DNA of 64,000 nucleotides, from the NCBI RefSeq assembly GCF_017498525.1, contig NZ_CP071796.1, positions 2,108,001-2,172,000 on the forward strand, written 5' to 3'. The position numbers and the translations under genes were made by a program. The notes under the pieces were generated by a model, which worked only from the letters and a program-made list of their open reading frames with translations, searched no databases and had not been told where the DNA came from. The stretch comes from Ottowia testudinis (GTDB taxonomy: Bacteria; Pseudomonadota; Gammaproteobacteria; Burkholderiales; Burkholderiaceae_C). Positions 19,928 through 27,814 of this stretch are shown piece by piece (position 1 is the first letter of the stretch; every line of letters begins with the position of its first letter).

Positions 19928-20054
19928 CGCGACCCTGTGGATAGTTTCGTGATTCAAAAACAGGCCGCTGGCTCTCATCCCTACCCTCGCCCAGCGGGAG
20001 AGGGAGTTTTTTATGATGGCACGCGGCGTCATGCAAGTGGAAGACGCCAGCCGC

Positions 20055-20981
20055 TCACGCGGCGTGACTTGCGATCAAATCCAGGCCCTCCTGGTAGCTG
20101 GTCACCTTGAATTCAGGGAAGCGGCGCTTGAACTTGCTGGAATCGAAAAGGTTGTCCTGCGCATAGCGGGGCAGCAACTCCCTGATCTCCCGCACCGGCT
20201 TGGAGAACAGCCCGGCAGCGGTCAATGCCCATGTGCCGATGACCGAATACGATGCATCGCGGCCGAGTGCGGCGTTGGCCATGGCGACGAAGTCGCGGTA
20301 AGTCGGCCGCTCATCGCAGCAGGGCAGATGCCAGGTCTGGCCAAACGCATCAGGCGTATTGCCGAGAACCGCCAGTGCGCGGCTGGCATCGGGTGTCCAG
20401 ATCAGCGTGCGCCGCGTGTCGTCGCGCACTGGCACGAGGGGCCGCTTGCCGGCTTTGAGCCGGTCGATGATCAGCGCGTTGGTGAAGCTCTGCGTTTTTC
20501 CGGGGCCGTAGAACTCGGGGGCGCGGGCGATCAGCACTGGAATTTCGCCGCGTGCCATCTCCTCCTGCACCATGGCCGCCATAGCTGCCCGCACCACGCC
20601 CTTGCGGCCCACCGGCGCAAAGGGCGTGTCCTCGGTTTGAAGCCGCTCATCCTGCGGGTACATGTAGGTGTTGTCGAAATAGGCCAGGCGCGCGCCCGCC
20701 GCGCGGCAGGCATCCAGGGCGTTTTTCAGCATGCTGGGGAACTGCTTTTCCCACAGCTCGGTATCCGGCGGCAGGCCGGCAGTGAAGTAAACCGTGTGGC
20801 TGCCCTTGACCGCCTCCAGGGTCTGGCGCGCATCGAGAAGGTTGGCAGGCACCAGGGTATCCGTCTCGTTCACCTTGCGCGGCTGGCGGCTCACCAGCCG
20901 CACGCCGCTCGTGTGGCTGCGCCGCAGTTCGCGCGCCAGTTCCGTGGCGATCTGGCCGTTGGCCCCCAATATCGTTTGCAT
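20055..20981 (-). CDS. NAD(P)-dependent SDR / NAD-epimerase-like protein
   Basis: A 308-residue extended short-chain dehydrogenase/epimerase. The dinucleotide motif is GANGQIATEL at residues 6-15; AYFDNTYMYPQ carries the Tyr region and RAPEFYGPG is the usual epimerase segment. The substrate is unknown. A MerR-type promoter is recognisable upstream (see 21015-21045), and a MerR regulator gene lies beyond a foldback element at 21312, so it is a candidate target of that regulator. Confidence 0.88.
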   Translation of the reverse strand: MQTILGANGQIATELARELRRSHTSGVRLVSRQPRKVNETDTLVPANLLDARQTLEAVKGSHTVYFTAGLPPDTELWEKQFPSMLKNALDACRAAGARLAYFDNTYMYPQDERLQTEDTPFAPVGRKGVVRAAMAAMVQEEMARGEIPVLIARAPEFYGPGKTQSFTNALIIDRLKAGKRPLVPVRDDTRRTLIWTPDASRALAVLGNTPDAFGQTWHLPCCDERPTYRDFVAMANAALGRDASYSVIGTWALTAAGLFSKPVREIRELLPRYAQDNLFDSSKFKRRFPEFKVTSYQEGLDLIASHAA

Positions 20982-21014
20982 TTGTCCGCCTTCGTGAAAT
21001 TTGTACGCGGCGGC

Positions 21015-21045
21015 AGCTTAACCTTCAAGTTAAGTTCAATGTCAA
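21015..21045 (-). promoter_or_regulatory. MerR-type promoter/operator for the SDR gene
   Basis: On the minus strand TTGACA (21040-21045) and TAAGCT (21015-21020) are separated by exactly 19 bp, the long spacer of MerR-regulated promoters. The spacer holds the dyad CTTAACTTGAAGGTTAAG. The SDR start codon is 34 bp downstream of the -10. Confidence 0.65.
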
Positions 21046-21048
21046 ACT

Positions 21049-21293
21049 AGCCCGGATATTTCACCGTGGCGACGGGAAGCAGCCCCCCAGGGCGGGATGC
21101 ATGGTGGTGCGGCATGGCGCAGCAGGAGCTCGCCTTCCGAAGCAAGCCAGGCCGTGCCGCCAGGCGCCCGCCCTGGGGATGCGATGGATGTCTCGAGTGT
21201 TTTTGCAAGATCCAAATTGGATTGACCACCTCAGAAGCCTTTTCACAGGTCAAAAGCCTGCAAAAACATGGCCACGGTGAAATATCCGGGCTG
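21049..21293. repeat. Foldback (MITE-like) element with nested perfect inverted repeats
   Basis: A perfect 22 bp inverted repeat (21049-21070 and 21272-21293, ending in AGCCCGGATATTTCACC) encloses about 200 bp without a gene. Within it a second perfect 12 bp inverted repeat, CCCCAGGGCGGG (21085-21096) and its complement (21167-21178), is nested. No transposase and no clear target duplication are visible. It lies between the MerR-type promoter and the merR gene. Confidence 0.6.
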
Positions 21294-21311
21294 GGTCTCT
21301 TCTTTTGGAGC

Positions 21312-21812
21312 ATGACCATGAAAATCGGCGAACTTGCGGAGCGCACATCTTTGGCGCCGTCGCGCATCCGCTTTTATGAACGCATCGGCTTGCTCCAGGC
21401 AGTCCAGCGGCAGGCCAATGGCTACCGCTTCTATGACGGAGATGCCGTACTGGCACTCAAGCTGATCACCGCAGGCCAGCACGCGGGTTTCAGCCTGGAC
21501 GAGCTGCGCGCCCTGCTGCCGCGCGACCTCGCCGCCTGGGACCACGACGCCTTGCTGGACACGCTGCGCGGCAAAGTGCAACACATCGAGGCGCTGCAAG
21601 CGCAGCTTGCGCACAGCAAGGCGCAGCTGCTCGAACTGATGGCGCAGATCGAAGCCAGGCCGCAAGACATAAGCTGCGCCGCCAATGCCCGCCGCGTACT
21701 GTCGGCGCTGCCGTTTGCAGACGCCGACTACCCCAGCCACGAAGATCCGCCGCCGGTCAAACCGCCAACAGCCACCCCGCGCCGGCGCAACCCGCCCAGA
21801 TCCAATCCATAA
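21312..21812 (+). CDS. MerR-family transcriptional regulator
   Basis: A 166-residue regulator. Residues 3-72 are the winged helix (KIGELAERTSLAPSRIRFYERIGLL, then NGYRFYDGDAVLAL), followed by a dimerisation coiled coil (IEALQAQLAHSKAQLLELMAQI) and a Pro-rich tail. It has only one Cys, so it is probably not a metal sensor; it resembles small redox- or xenobiotic-responsive MerR proteins. GGAG precedes the start. The DJ-1-type gene follows 13 bp later, and the dyad promoter of the divergent SDR gene is the likely operator. Confidence 0.88.
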   Translation: MTMKIGELAERTSLAPSRIRFYERIGLLQAVQRQANGYRFYDGDAVLALKLITAGQHAGFSLDELRALLPRDLAAWDHDALLDTLRGKVQHIEALQAQLAHSKAQLLELMAQIEARPQDISCAANARRVLSALPFADADYPSHEDPPPVKPPTATPRRRNPPRSNP

Positions 21813-21825
21813 ACAAGGTAACGCC

Positions 21826-22509
21826 ATGAAACGCCGCATCCTCCACGTCGTCAGCAATGTCGCTCACTACGAAGACCCGTCGCAGCCCACCGGCCTGTGG
21901 CTGTCAGAGTTGACCCATGCCTGGGATGTGTTTGCCGCCAAAGGCCATGAACAGCGCATCGTCAGTCCGCAAGGCGGTGCCTCGCCGCTGGAGCCGCGAG
22001 CGCTCAAGTGGCCGCTGGCCGATGCCTCCGCCCGCGACTGGCTGGCCGACCCCGCGCGGATGGCACTGCTGTCGGCCACCGCGCGGCCCAGCGACATCGA
22101 CCCGGCGGACTTCAATGCGATTTACTTCACCGGCGGCCACGCCGTGATGTGGGATTTTCCCGGCAGCCAGGGTTTGCAGCACCTCACACGCGCCATCCAT
22201 GAACGCGGCGGTGTGGTGTCTTCGGTGTGCCATGGCTATTGCGGCCTGCTGAACACGCGGCTGTCGGACGGCACGCTGCTGGTGGCGGGGCGGCGTGTCA
22301 CCGGCTTCTCATGGCGAGAAGAAGTGCTGGCCGGCGTGGCCGCCAAGATGCCCTACAACGCCGAGGAAGAAATGAAGCGGCGCGGCGCACGCTACGAAAA
22401 AGCGTGGCTGCCGTTCGTCTCGAATGTCGTCGTCGATGGCCGATTGGTGACCGGTCAGAACCCCATGTCGGCCAAGGCGACGGCGCAGCAGGTGGCGGCA
22501 TTGCTGTGA
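21826..22509 (+). CDS. DJ-1/PfpI (type 1 glutamine amidotransferase-like) protein
   Basis: A 227-residue protein of the ThiJ/PfpI/Hsp31 group. The nucleophile elbow is SSVCHGYCG with Cys135, and YFTGGHAVMWDF carries the preceding conserved Gly/His segment. Family members act as glyoxalases or deglycases or as holding chaperones; which applies here is not visible. It is co-transcribed with the MerR gene. Its stop is the last intact chromosomal-type gene end before the region of fragments. Confidence 0.88.
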   Translation: MKRRILHVVSNVAHYEDPSQPTGLWLSELTHAWDVFAAKGHEQRIVSPQGGASPLEPRALKWPLADASARDWLADPARMALLSATARPSDIDPADFNAIYFTGGHAVMWDFPGSQGLQHLTRAIHERGGVVSSVCHGYCGLLNTRLSDGTLLVAGRRVTGFSWREEVLAGVAAKMPYNAEEEMKRRGARYEKAWLPFVSNVVVDGRLVTGQNPMSAKATAQQVAALL

Positions 22510-22975
22510 AGGTTTGTCGGTGAAATCGCTTTTATTCCCACTCGATAATTCACTGGCCGCGCAAACCCCAGTGTTTACGGGGGATGCGGCGATCGATGAA
22601 CTTCTTCATACCGTTAGTGATACCGTCAAAACCTATGGGCTAGAGTGACACGTCGTGATACGACCTGATGGTGAAGATTTCAGCATCAAAGATGCAGCAC
22701 CTGCGTGGGCCCACACCCACATGTTGAATAATGCCACAGCTCTATCTGATGTCATCGCCTTGCAGAGTTGGCACCAGAGTGCGGCCCGACGTTGGTTCCC
22801 CCAGCAGCAACTCAAGAAGGCCGTCCCCCACTCTTCATGCGCGAGCGAACGGGCGAACAAGCAGTCTGCACTACGTGCTCCGCCTTCCGGCCAAAGCGCT
22901 ACCGCCCGGCGGCCTGATCCACATCATCAACGACATCCGGGTTGTAAACCGAATCGGGTACAACAAACACAAGGA
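22510..22975. other. Junction region without an intact gene
   Basis: No convincing gene. A 42-codon frame from GTG 22520 to TGA 22648 and several short overlapping frames could be gene debris, but I recognise none. On the minus strand ATCGAGTGGGAATAA (22533-22547) resembles the end of guaA, a known integration site, but no guaA sequence is attached. This is where composition and gene style change from chromosome to acquired DNA. Confidence 0.4.
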
Positions 22976-23381
22976 ATGTCGAGTGCCGCGGTCTTTGGTT
23001 TCCGACTCTCAGCCGACTACGAACGCGGGGCTCGTCTCGACGAGATCATCGACCAGACCTTCACGTGCCTGGATGAACTGCTTTCGCTTGGCGCAGACCC
23101 GACCGATGCCTTGTCACGGTTCGCTGAAGACCTAGTGGTGCGCATCATGATGGTTCCCAAGTGCAAAGGGCTGGAGTTCGACACAACGGTCATCCTCGGT
23201 GTCGAAAATCAGGCCTTCTGGGTTCTCGTCCCGATGAACGGGCAGCCTTTTCTCCCGCACACAGCGGCGCCTGTACCTGACCGTCGCAGAGTCTCGGGAT
23301 CGCCCAGAAGTAGTCCGACGTTGGGATGTGAATCGCTCGCCGCTGCAGGATTTCATCGACTACGCCCTCAAGACCAAATAG
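22976..23381 (+). pseudogene. Remnant of a UvrD/Rep-type helicase C-terminus
   Basis: The first frame gives FAEDLVVRIMMVPKCKGLEFDTTVILGVENQAFW, the counterpart of the superfamily 1 motif V region (usually VRIMT.HKSKGLEFD.V), with the key His and Ser lost. After about 23240 the similarity moves to another frame: RTQRRLYLTVAESRDRPEVV and on to a TAG at 23379-23381, matching the UvrD motif VI end. Frame change, mutated motif and missing N-terminal two thirds mark it as a decayed fragment. Confidence 0.6.
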
Positions 23382-23443
23382 ATCAAGGCCAAGAAGAAAT
23401 GGCTACGACTGTACCGGCCCACCGCTGCACGGGTGCGACGCCC

Positions 23444-23710
23444 CTACTGGAGACTACACGGGATCTCCAACACCGCCACATCGACACGCTTGACCAGCCC
23501 ACCTCCGGCCAGCGCCCACAAGGTCAATGCATCGTCAAAGGCCCGTACATGCCGCGGGCATTGAGCGAGCCATTCGACAAGGTCCCGCGCCGTTGCGCTT
23601 GAAGGGGCGTCATGCATCGCCGTGAAGAGACGCCACGCGGCATCGAAATCCGGATCGCAAGACTTGCGAGCAATGTCTGGCATGTCTGAGTCCAATCCTG
23701 TAGTCGTCAT
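23444..23710 (-). pseudogene. N-terminal fragment of a FecR-type anti-sigma regulator
   Basis: 88 residues. Positions ~18-68 (DAAWRLFTAMHDAPS, then VEWLAQCPRHVRAFDDALTLW) match the DUF4880 N-terminal domain of FecR/PupR proteins, which binds ECF sigma factors. Full-length FecR proteins have about 320 residues with a membrane helix and a periplasmic domain; both are missing, and the last ~20 residues look unrelated. No sigma factor or TonB receptor gene adjoins it. It is probably a truncated remnant, though a free sigma-binding domain is conceivable. Confidence 0.55.
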
Positions 23711-23745
23711 CAGTTTTTGACGTGCTCCTTGCCCACTAAGACGAT

Positions 23746-24312
23746 TCAGGTTGTCCAGCGTTTATACGCTTGGTTACCCTCCACTCGGCTACTCGTGCAC
23801 TTTTTCTCGAATACGCACTGACTGCACAGGTTTGGGGCGCATGCAAGCCGAGGCTGGATGCTCCCTTCCAGGAGCGCGGCTCGACGATCGATCAGCGCGT
23901 CAACCTCGGCCGGACTCAACAAGCTCACCCTGTGCGCCGTACGGTTGCCGTCGTCAGTTCGCACGACCACGTACCCATGCAGCGCCACCTCCTCCCCGGT
24001 CTGCCTCATGATGGCGACGCGTTGCGCTGACAGCTCAATCACATCCGAACGGCAAGGACGATTGGATCGGCGGGTTTTCAGTTCGACCAGGACGAGCGTT
24101 TTTCCATCGACGCGGTATGCACGGTCAACCTTTGCCGTCAAGACAACCGGACCGACACCGCGAAACAGCTTCTCGGCGTGTGCGAGCGTGGCGCGCCGAA
24201 GCTCCAAGGGCATCCATGCCTTCGCCCCGCGGCTCCTCCACAACAGTAGCGGCCAAGCCAGGAGGGCCGCAAAGGCCAAGGCAGCCAAGGCGGCAAGGGC
24301 AGACTCAATCAC
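23746..24312 (-). CDS. Membrane-anchored Cas4-like PD-(D/E)XK nuclease
   Basis: 188 residues from a GTG that overlaps the preceding stop (GTGA). An N-terminal membrane helix (LAALAALAFAALLAWPLLL) precedes a nuclease core: VDRAYRVDGKTLVLVELKTRR gives the D...ELK signature, followed by a helix with Q (ELSAQRVAIMRQ). At the C-terminus CAPNLCSQCVFEKKC is the Cys spacing of Cas4/AddB-type iron-sulfur nucleases. Cas4 normally has its first Cys near the N-terminus; here that part appears to be in the gene just upstream (24309-24767). It is last in the gene set that begins with the actin-like protein. Confidence 0.72.
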   Translation of the reverse strand: MIESALAALAALAFAALLAWPLLLWRSRGAKAWMPLELRRATLAHAEKLFRGVGPVVLTAKVDRAYRVDGKTLVLVELKTRRSNRPCRSDVIELSAQRVAIMRQTGEEVALHGYVVVRTDDGNRTAHRVSLLSPAEVDALIDRRAALLEGSIQPRLACAPNLCSQCVFEKKCTSSRVEGNQAYKRWTT

Positions 24313-24767
24313 CGCCCCGCCCTCCCCCGGCTTGCGAGCACCCTTGCCGCCATCCACACCACCGGCCTGAGCAGCGCCCGCGTGACTCGCACCAGATGCG
24401 GGTGTCCCTCAAGCAAACGACACACATCCGGCGCCATCCGGTAGTAGCCGAGGACGAACGCACGCCCGATGGGTGTGGCGCGCAGCACCCGATCACGGAA
24501 CGACCTGAGCGCGGCCACCTCTGCCCCTTCCCCATAGACCAAGGTGGCAATGAAGCAACGCCCCTTTTGCTCCGCCTCGCCCTCCAGAAAGAAACGACGA
24601 TGCTCGCGGTCACCTCGCATCATGTCGGCACGCTGCTGCGCCGAGCGGCGCCGACCGTATCGGTGTTCAAACTGCACCAGTTGTTCGCAGACGCCCATCT
24701 GGGCGAGCTCGGACGCACTGACGCTGGGACGTCCGCCGCGATGGGCTCGGGAGCGACCGCGAGTCAT
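24309..24767 (-). CDS. CFI-box protein with a Cas4-like N-terminal segment
   Basis: 152 residues. Residues ~14-60 (SVSASELAQMGVCEQLVQFEHRYG, then GDREHRRF) resemble the N-terminus of Cas4/RecB-type nucleases, with a Cys followed by a G...H motif. Residues ~70-125 contain CFIATLVYGEGAEVAALRSFRDRVL and GRAFVLGYYRMAP, the CFI-box segment. No nuclease Asp-Glu-Lys motif is present here; it is in the next gene, four bases overlapping. AAGGAG lies seven bases before the ATG, which itself overlaps the upstream stop. The two proteins may form one iron-sulfur nuclease; that is inference. Confidence 0.65.
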   Translation of the reverse strand: MTRGRSRAHRGGRPSVSASELAQMGVCEQLVQFEHRYGRRRSAQQRADMMRGDREHRRFFLEGEAEQKGRCFIATLVYGEGAEVAALRSFRDRVLRATPIGRAFVLGYYRMAPDVCRLLEGHPHLVRVTRALLRPVVWMAARVLASRGRAGR

Positions 24768-25261
24768 CGCACGACTCCTTCACGGCTGTGACCTGCACGC
24801 CAGCGGCAGTACTCGCGGTCCATCAGGTAGTCGACCAGCGCGGCCGCCCGATGGCGCCGCGTTTGCGGCAGCTTGGCGGTGACCAGCCAGAACAGCAGCG
24901 CGAACACCAGGGTGGCCGGCACAGCGCCCCACCCGAGCGTGACCGCAAACGACCCCGCCGTTGCCGCGATGATGAGGACATCCGATTCGGCCGGCCAGCG
25001 GCGTCCTTCCCGACGCAGGACGTTCGTGCCCTCACCCGTGGTGTGATCCATGAGGGCCAGCGCACGGCCATGGCGAGCACGCTCGACGACGACGCTGACC
25101 TCGTCGCCGAGCCTGACCGGGCTTTCGATTCGCCCGAGGGAAAGATTCTCGATCCGCCCATCCGCCAGCCGCAACCGAATGCGATGAGCTTCCGGGACGG
25201 TGGCATCCCTCACCACATCGTCCACCCAGCCGTGGATGAACATGTAGTTCGATTCATTCAT
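24764..25261 (-). CDS. Membrane protein of unknown function
   Basis: 165 residues. The N-terminal ~90 residues look like a small beta-rich domain (FIHGWVDDVVRDATV, then IRLRLADGRIENLSLGRIE and VRLGDEVSVVVER). Two close hydrophobic stretches follow (VLIIAATAGSFAVTLGWGA and ATLVFALLFWLVTA), then a basic tail. GGAG precedes the start. No family recognised. It belongs to the tightly overlapping set with the actin-like and Cas4-like genes, which suggests these proteins act together at the membrane. Confidence 0.65.
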   Translation of the reverse strand: MNESNYMFIHGWVDDVVRDATVPEAHRIRLRLADGRIENLSLGRIESPVRLGDEVSVVVERARHGRALALMDHTTGEGTNVLRREGRRWPAESDVLIIAATAGSFAVTLGWGAVPATLVFALLFWLVTAKLPQTRRHRAAALVDYLMDREYCRWRAGHSREGVVR

Positions 25262-25281
25262 CGACGTTCTCCAGCCCGAGT

Positions 25282-25584
25282 TCACTTCTCAAGGGGCGCG
25301 ACAAAGACGTCGGCCGCCGCCGGCATCTCGAAGGCGGCTCCGGACGGTCCGCCTGCGACAGCACTCACGACTGGCGGCACAGACGCCAGCCGCGCGACCA
25401 CCGCGCCTGCGCCCGCGCTGAACTGCCCAAGCACCGCCTCGTGCGCCAACAGGCGCAGGCGGTTGATGCGCTTGGTGCCTTTCTTGAAGCGGATCAGGTC
25501 GTCGTAAAGCCGCGGATCGTCTTCCCGATCCAGCTCGAACAGCATCCGGATCGTCTCCAGCTTGGGGCTCACGGCATCGTCCAT
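25282..25584 (-). CDS. Small partner of the actin-like protein, possibly a ParR-type adaptor
   Basis: 100 residues, starting at an ATG overlapping the stop of the actin-like gene (TGATG) behind AAGGAGG. The first half is charged and helical (PKLETIRMLFELDREDDPRLYDDLIRFKKGTK, here given in part) and the second half Ala/Val-rich. In ParM/AlfA-type partition systems the gene directly after the actin encodes the small DNA-binding adaptor. Position and size suggest the same role; no ribbon-helix-helix signature can be confirmed by eye. Confidence 0.55.
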   Translation of the reverse strand: MDDAVSPKLETIRMLFELDREDDPRLYDDLIRFKKGTKRINRLRLLAHEAVLGQFSAGAGAVVARLASVPPVVSAVAGGPSGAAFEMPAAADVFVAPLEK

Positions 25585-26612
25585 CACACACCTCCTTGAG
25601 CAGCAGTGGTGGCGACCCCGAAGAGTTTGGGCGCGTGATTCATGCCGGCGATCTGGAACCCGCGAACGTTGGCATGCAAGGGATCCTTGACCTCCAGGAT
25701 CTTGTGCTTCGGGAAGGCTTCCTTCACCGCCTTCTTGAACAAGTAAGCGCCCCCGCCCACCAGGATGATGTTCTGGAAGCTGTAGCTCGCGTCGATCCAG
25801 CGCAGCATCGATGCGACGGCCTGCTGGGCGATCGAGTGGGCCATGGGCATGGCCCGGGAGATGTCGTACGGCTTCTGGTAGATCACCGGATTCTTCCCCG
25901 TGCGCAGGGCCAGGTCGATGGCTTCGATATCGCTGTAGGGCGTACCGATGTCGTGGCCGATCTCCGCGGCGATCGCCTGCAGGATGTCGAAGACGCCCCG
26001 GTTCACCGAGTGGCTCTTGGCTTGCACCAGGCGCATGCCCCGCGCGACCAGCCAGTCGAAGGTCCGCGACCCCGGATCGAGGATCAGGCTCTGCTCCCGC
26101 TCGATGGTGCCGCTCTTCCCGTGCTGGACGGCGAAGTCCACCAGGGCACCCTGCGGTTGCGCGATCGCCAGGGCCTTGCGGACCACCACGCTCCTGCCGT
26201 TGCCGATGTCGTGGGTGCCGATCACCGCCTTCTCGAGCGCTGCCTTCTTGGTGGTCAGCGCCGCCACCGGCAGCCCCACGACCAGCAGGTCGATCGATGG
26301 CTGCTTCATCAGCGCGAGCGCTCCTCGCAGAAGCGCCATGTACTCGGGCGTCTCCGTGTAGCGGTCATGCATCTGGGTCGCGCGAAAGGTGTCTGCCGCG
26401 AGTTCGACTTCCGGCCCCACTTCGTAGTAGAGGCCATTGATCGGGATCGCGACCGTCTTGCGCCGCTCGTAGCCCGGCTGGACGGATGGCTCGCGCATGC
26501 TCGGATAGGCGACCGAGGGAAAGCTGGCGCAGCGAATTTCGCTACCGGACACGCTGGTGACGTACTTGGTGTTACCGAAGCCGACGTCGACGGCTCTGAC
26601 GACAAAGTCCAT
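25584..26612 (-). CDS. PRTRC system protein D: actin-like (ParM/StbA-type) ATPase
   Basis: 342 residues. Phosphate-1 loop VDVGFGNTKY is at residues 7-16, phosphate-2 loop LILDPGSRTFDW near the middle, and the adenosine loop ILVGGGAYLF near residue 285. This is the layout of plasmid actin-like ATPases that push or pull DNA copies apart. The start has AGGAGCT upstream; an earlier in-frame start would add ~39 unconserved residues. In PRTRC loci this protein often lies near, but apart from, the ParB-ThiF block, as here with the integrase between them. Confidence 0.85.
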   Translation of the reverse strand: MDFVVRAVDVGFGNTKYVTSVSGSEIRCASFPSVAYPSMREPSVQPGYERRKTVAIPINGLYYEVGPEVELAADTFRATQMHDRYTETPEYMALLRGALALMKQPSIDLLVVGLPVAALTTKKAALEKAVIGTHDIGNGRSVVVRKALAIAQPQGALVDFAVQHGKSGTIEREQSLILDPGSRTFDWLVARGMRLVQAKSHSVNRGVFDILQAIAAEIGHDIGTPYSDIEAIDLALRTGKNPVIYQKPYDISRAMPMAHSIAQQAVASMLRWIDASYSFQNIILVGGGAYLFKKAVKEAFPKHKILEVKDPLHANVRGFQIAGMNHAPKLFGVATTAAQGGV

Positions 26613-27814
26613 GAAGAGCTCCTGTGTGGGTTCGAGAGTGGCCAGCATCGGTTCAGCGATGCCGGCGTTCCACACGGAAATCGCGGGGGAAAGCCTCGTT
26701 CTCGCAATCAGCTCGGACTGTGCTCGCAACCGGTTCGGGTTGAGCCGCAGCCCCAGTCGAGCGCTTCCGATCGTGCAGTCCCACGGGCTCCGTGTCGGAC
26801 TACGGTCTCATTGGATTTGTCGTGGTCAAGACCGCACTTTCAGCAGCGAGGCGGCCACCTCAGGCCGCAGGGCGTCGAAACCCTCACGGTGGCAACCAGA
26901 GGCCAGGCGAAGCGATGTCAAGCCCTTGCGCCACCTCGTTCGGGCGGTCTTTCGAAAAATAAGCGCCCCTCACGTTGCAATTTCAAGTGCCACCCGCAAA
27001 CCTCGCTGTTTCGGCGTCGAGCTGGTGGCTGGGAGGCGGCCGCCGTTGACGCGGGCGTGGCCTGGGTGTGAACTACGGGCTCCCGAGGCCTCCTGGCCTG
27101 CTCCATCGCGGAGCGAAAGGCGTTGCGGTCGTTACCCGCCTCTTCAAGTCCCGACCCCCGAGTCGGGCTCGGCATGGTCCCTTGAGTCCACGCCCGAAGC
27201 AGTTCAACCCGTAGAGCAACGCATGGCATTGCTGGCAGTCGTCTGCCAGACGTTCCCCGAGAACGAGCCCTGCGTTCGAGCAGTTCACCCGGCCGGCACC
27301 CGATGCCGCGCCGCTGTTCCCGTCATCCCTTCGAGCACGCGCTCTTCGCGCAGCACACGGCTGTGTTGGCCCCCTGTTGGGCTCCCCGCGTGCCCCCGCT
27401 CGTGAACCTGGCACCGCCCTGGACTTTCGGTCAGGGGTGGACCTCATGCAGGTGGATGGCGCTACGTACCGAGGACTGATCCCCCAGTGGCGCGCAAGGC
27501 AAGACCTTCGCGCTGATGTTATCCGTGTCCCTTGAGGCCGGACTTCATCACAACCCCCGACGAACGCAGAAATGCGGATGCGGGACGGATCACCGTGTTC
27601 GTTTTTAAGACCGACCGAGCCGGAGCGCAGATTGCGCTGACCGGCAAACCCTTGAGGTAGGCGTGGCGTGCTCGTGGCCGCACATCCCGCCCATGGCAGT
27701 TGACCACGCATCGCCAGCGCAACGGAATCCGCGCGGGCGATGAGCGAACGGATTCCTCCCCTTTGCGCTGTGCGCCGCCGGGACGGCACACGGCTTCTTC
27801 ACCGGAGAATTGCC
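26613..27814. other. 1.2 kb without a gene, between the actin-like gene and the integrase
   Basis: Long frames here are antisense or biased and carry no recognisable protein. The region must hold the promoter of the leftward actin-like gene and of the rightward integrase. One copy of the conserved leader motif GCGGTCGTTACCCGCCT is at 27126-27142, followed by the hairpin CCCGAC/GTCGGG (27150-27167). I saw no iterons. A partition site, transfer origin or attachment site could be here, but none can be shown. Confidence 0.4.

Noticed and set aside
22533-22547. guaA-end-like sequence as an attachment site
   Set aside because: ATCGAGTGGGAATAA matches the end of guaA, a known integration target, but upstream codons are not GuaA and no matching copy was seen elsewhere in the window. 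Probably chance.
25596-27071. 491-codon plus-strand frame
   Set aside because: It is antisense to the actin-like gene, with no motif and a biased composition; it runs on into gene-free DNA.
27073-27789. Minus-strand frame in front of the integrase
   Set aside because: Arg/Ala/Gly-rich with no motif; it includes the leader motif, which is noncoding elsewhere.
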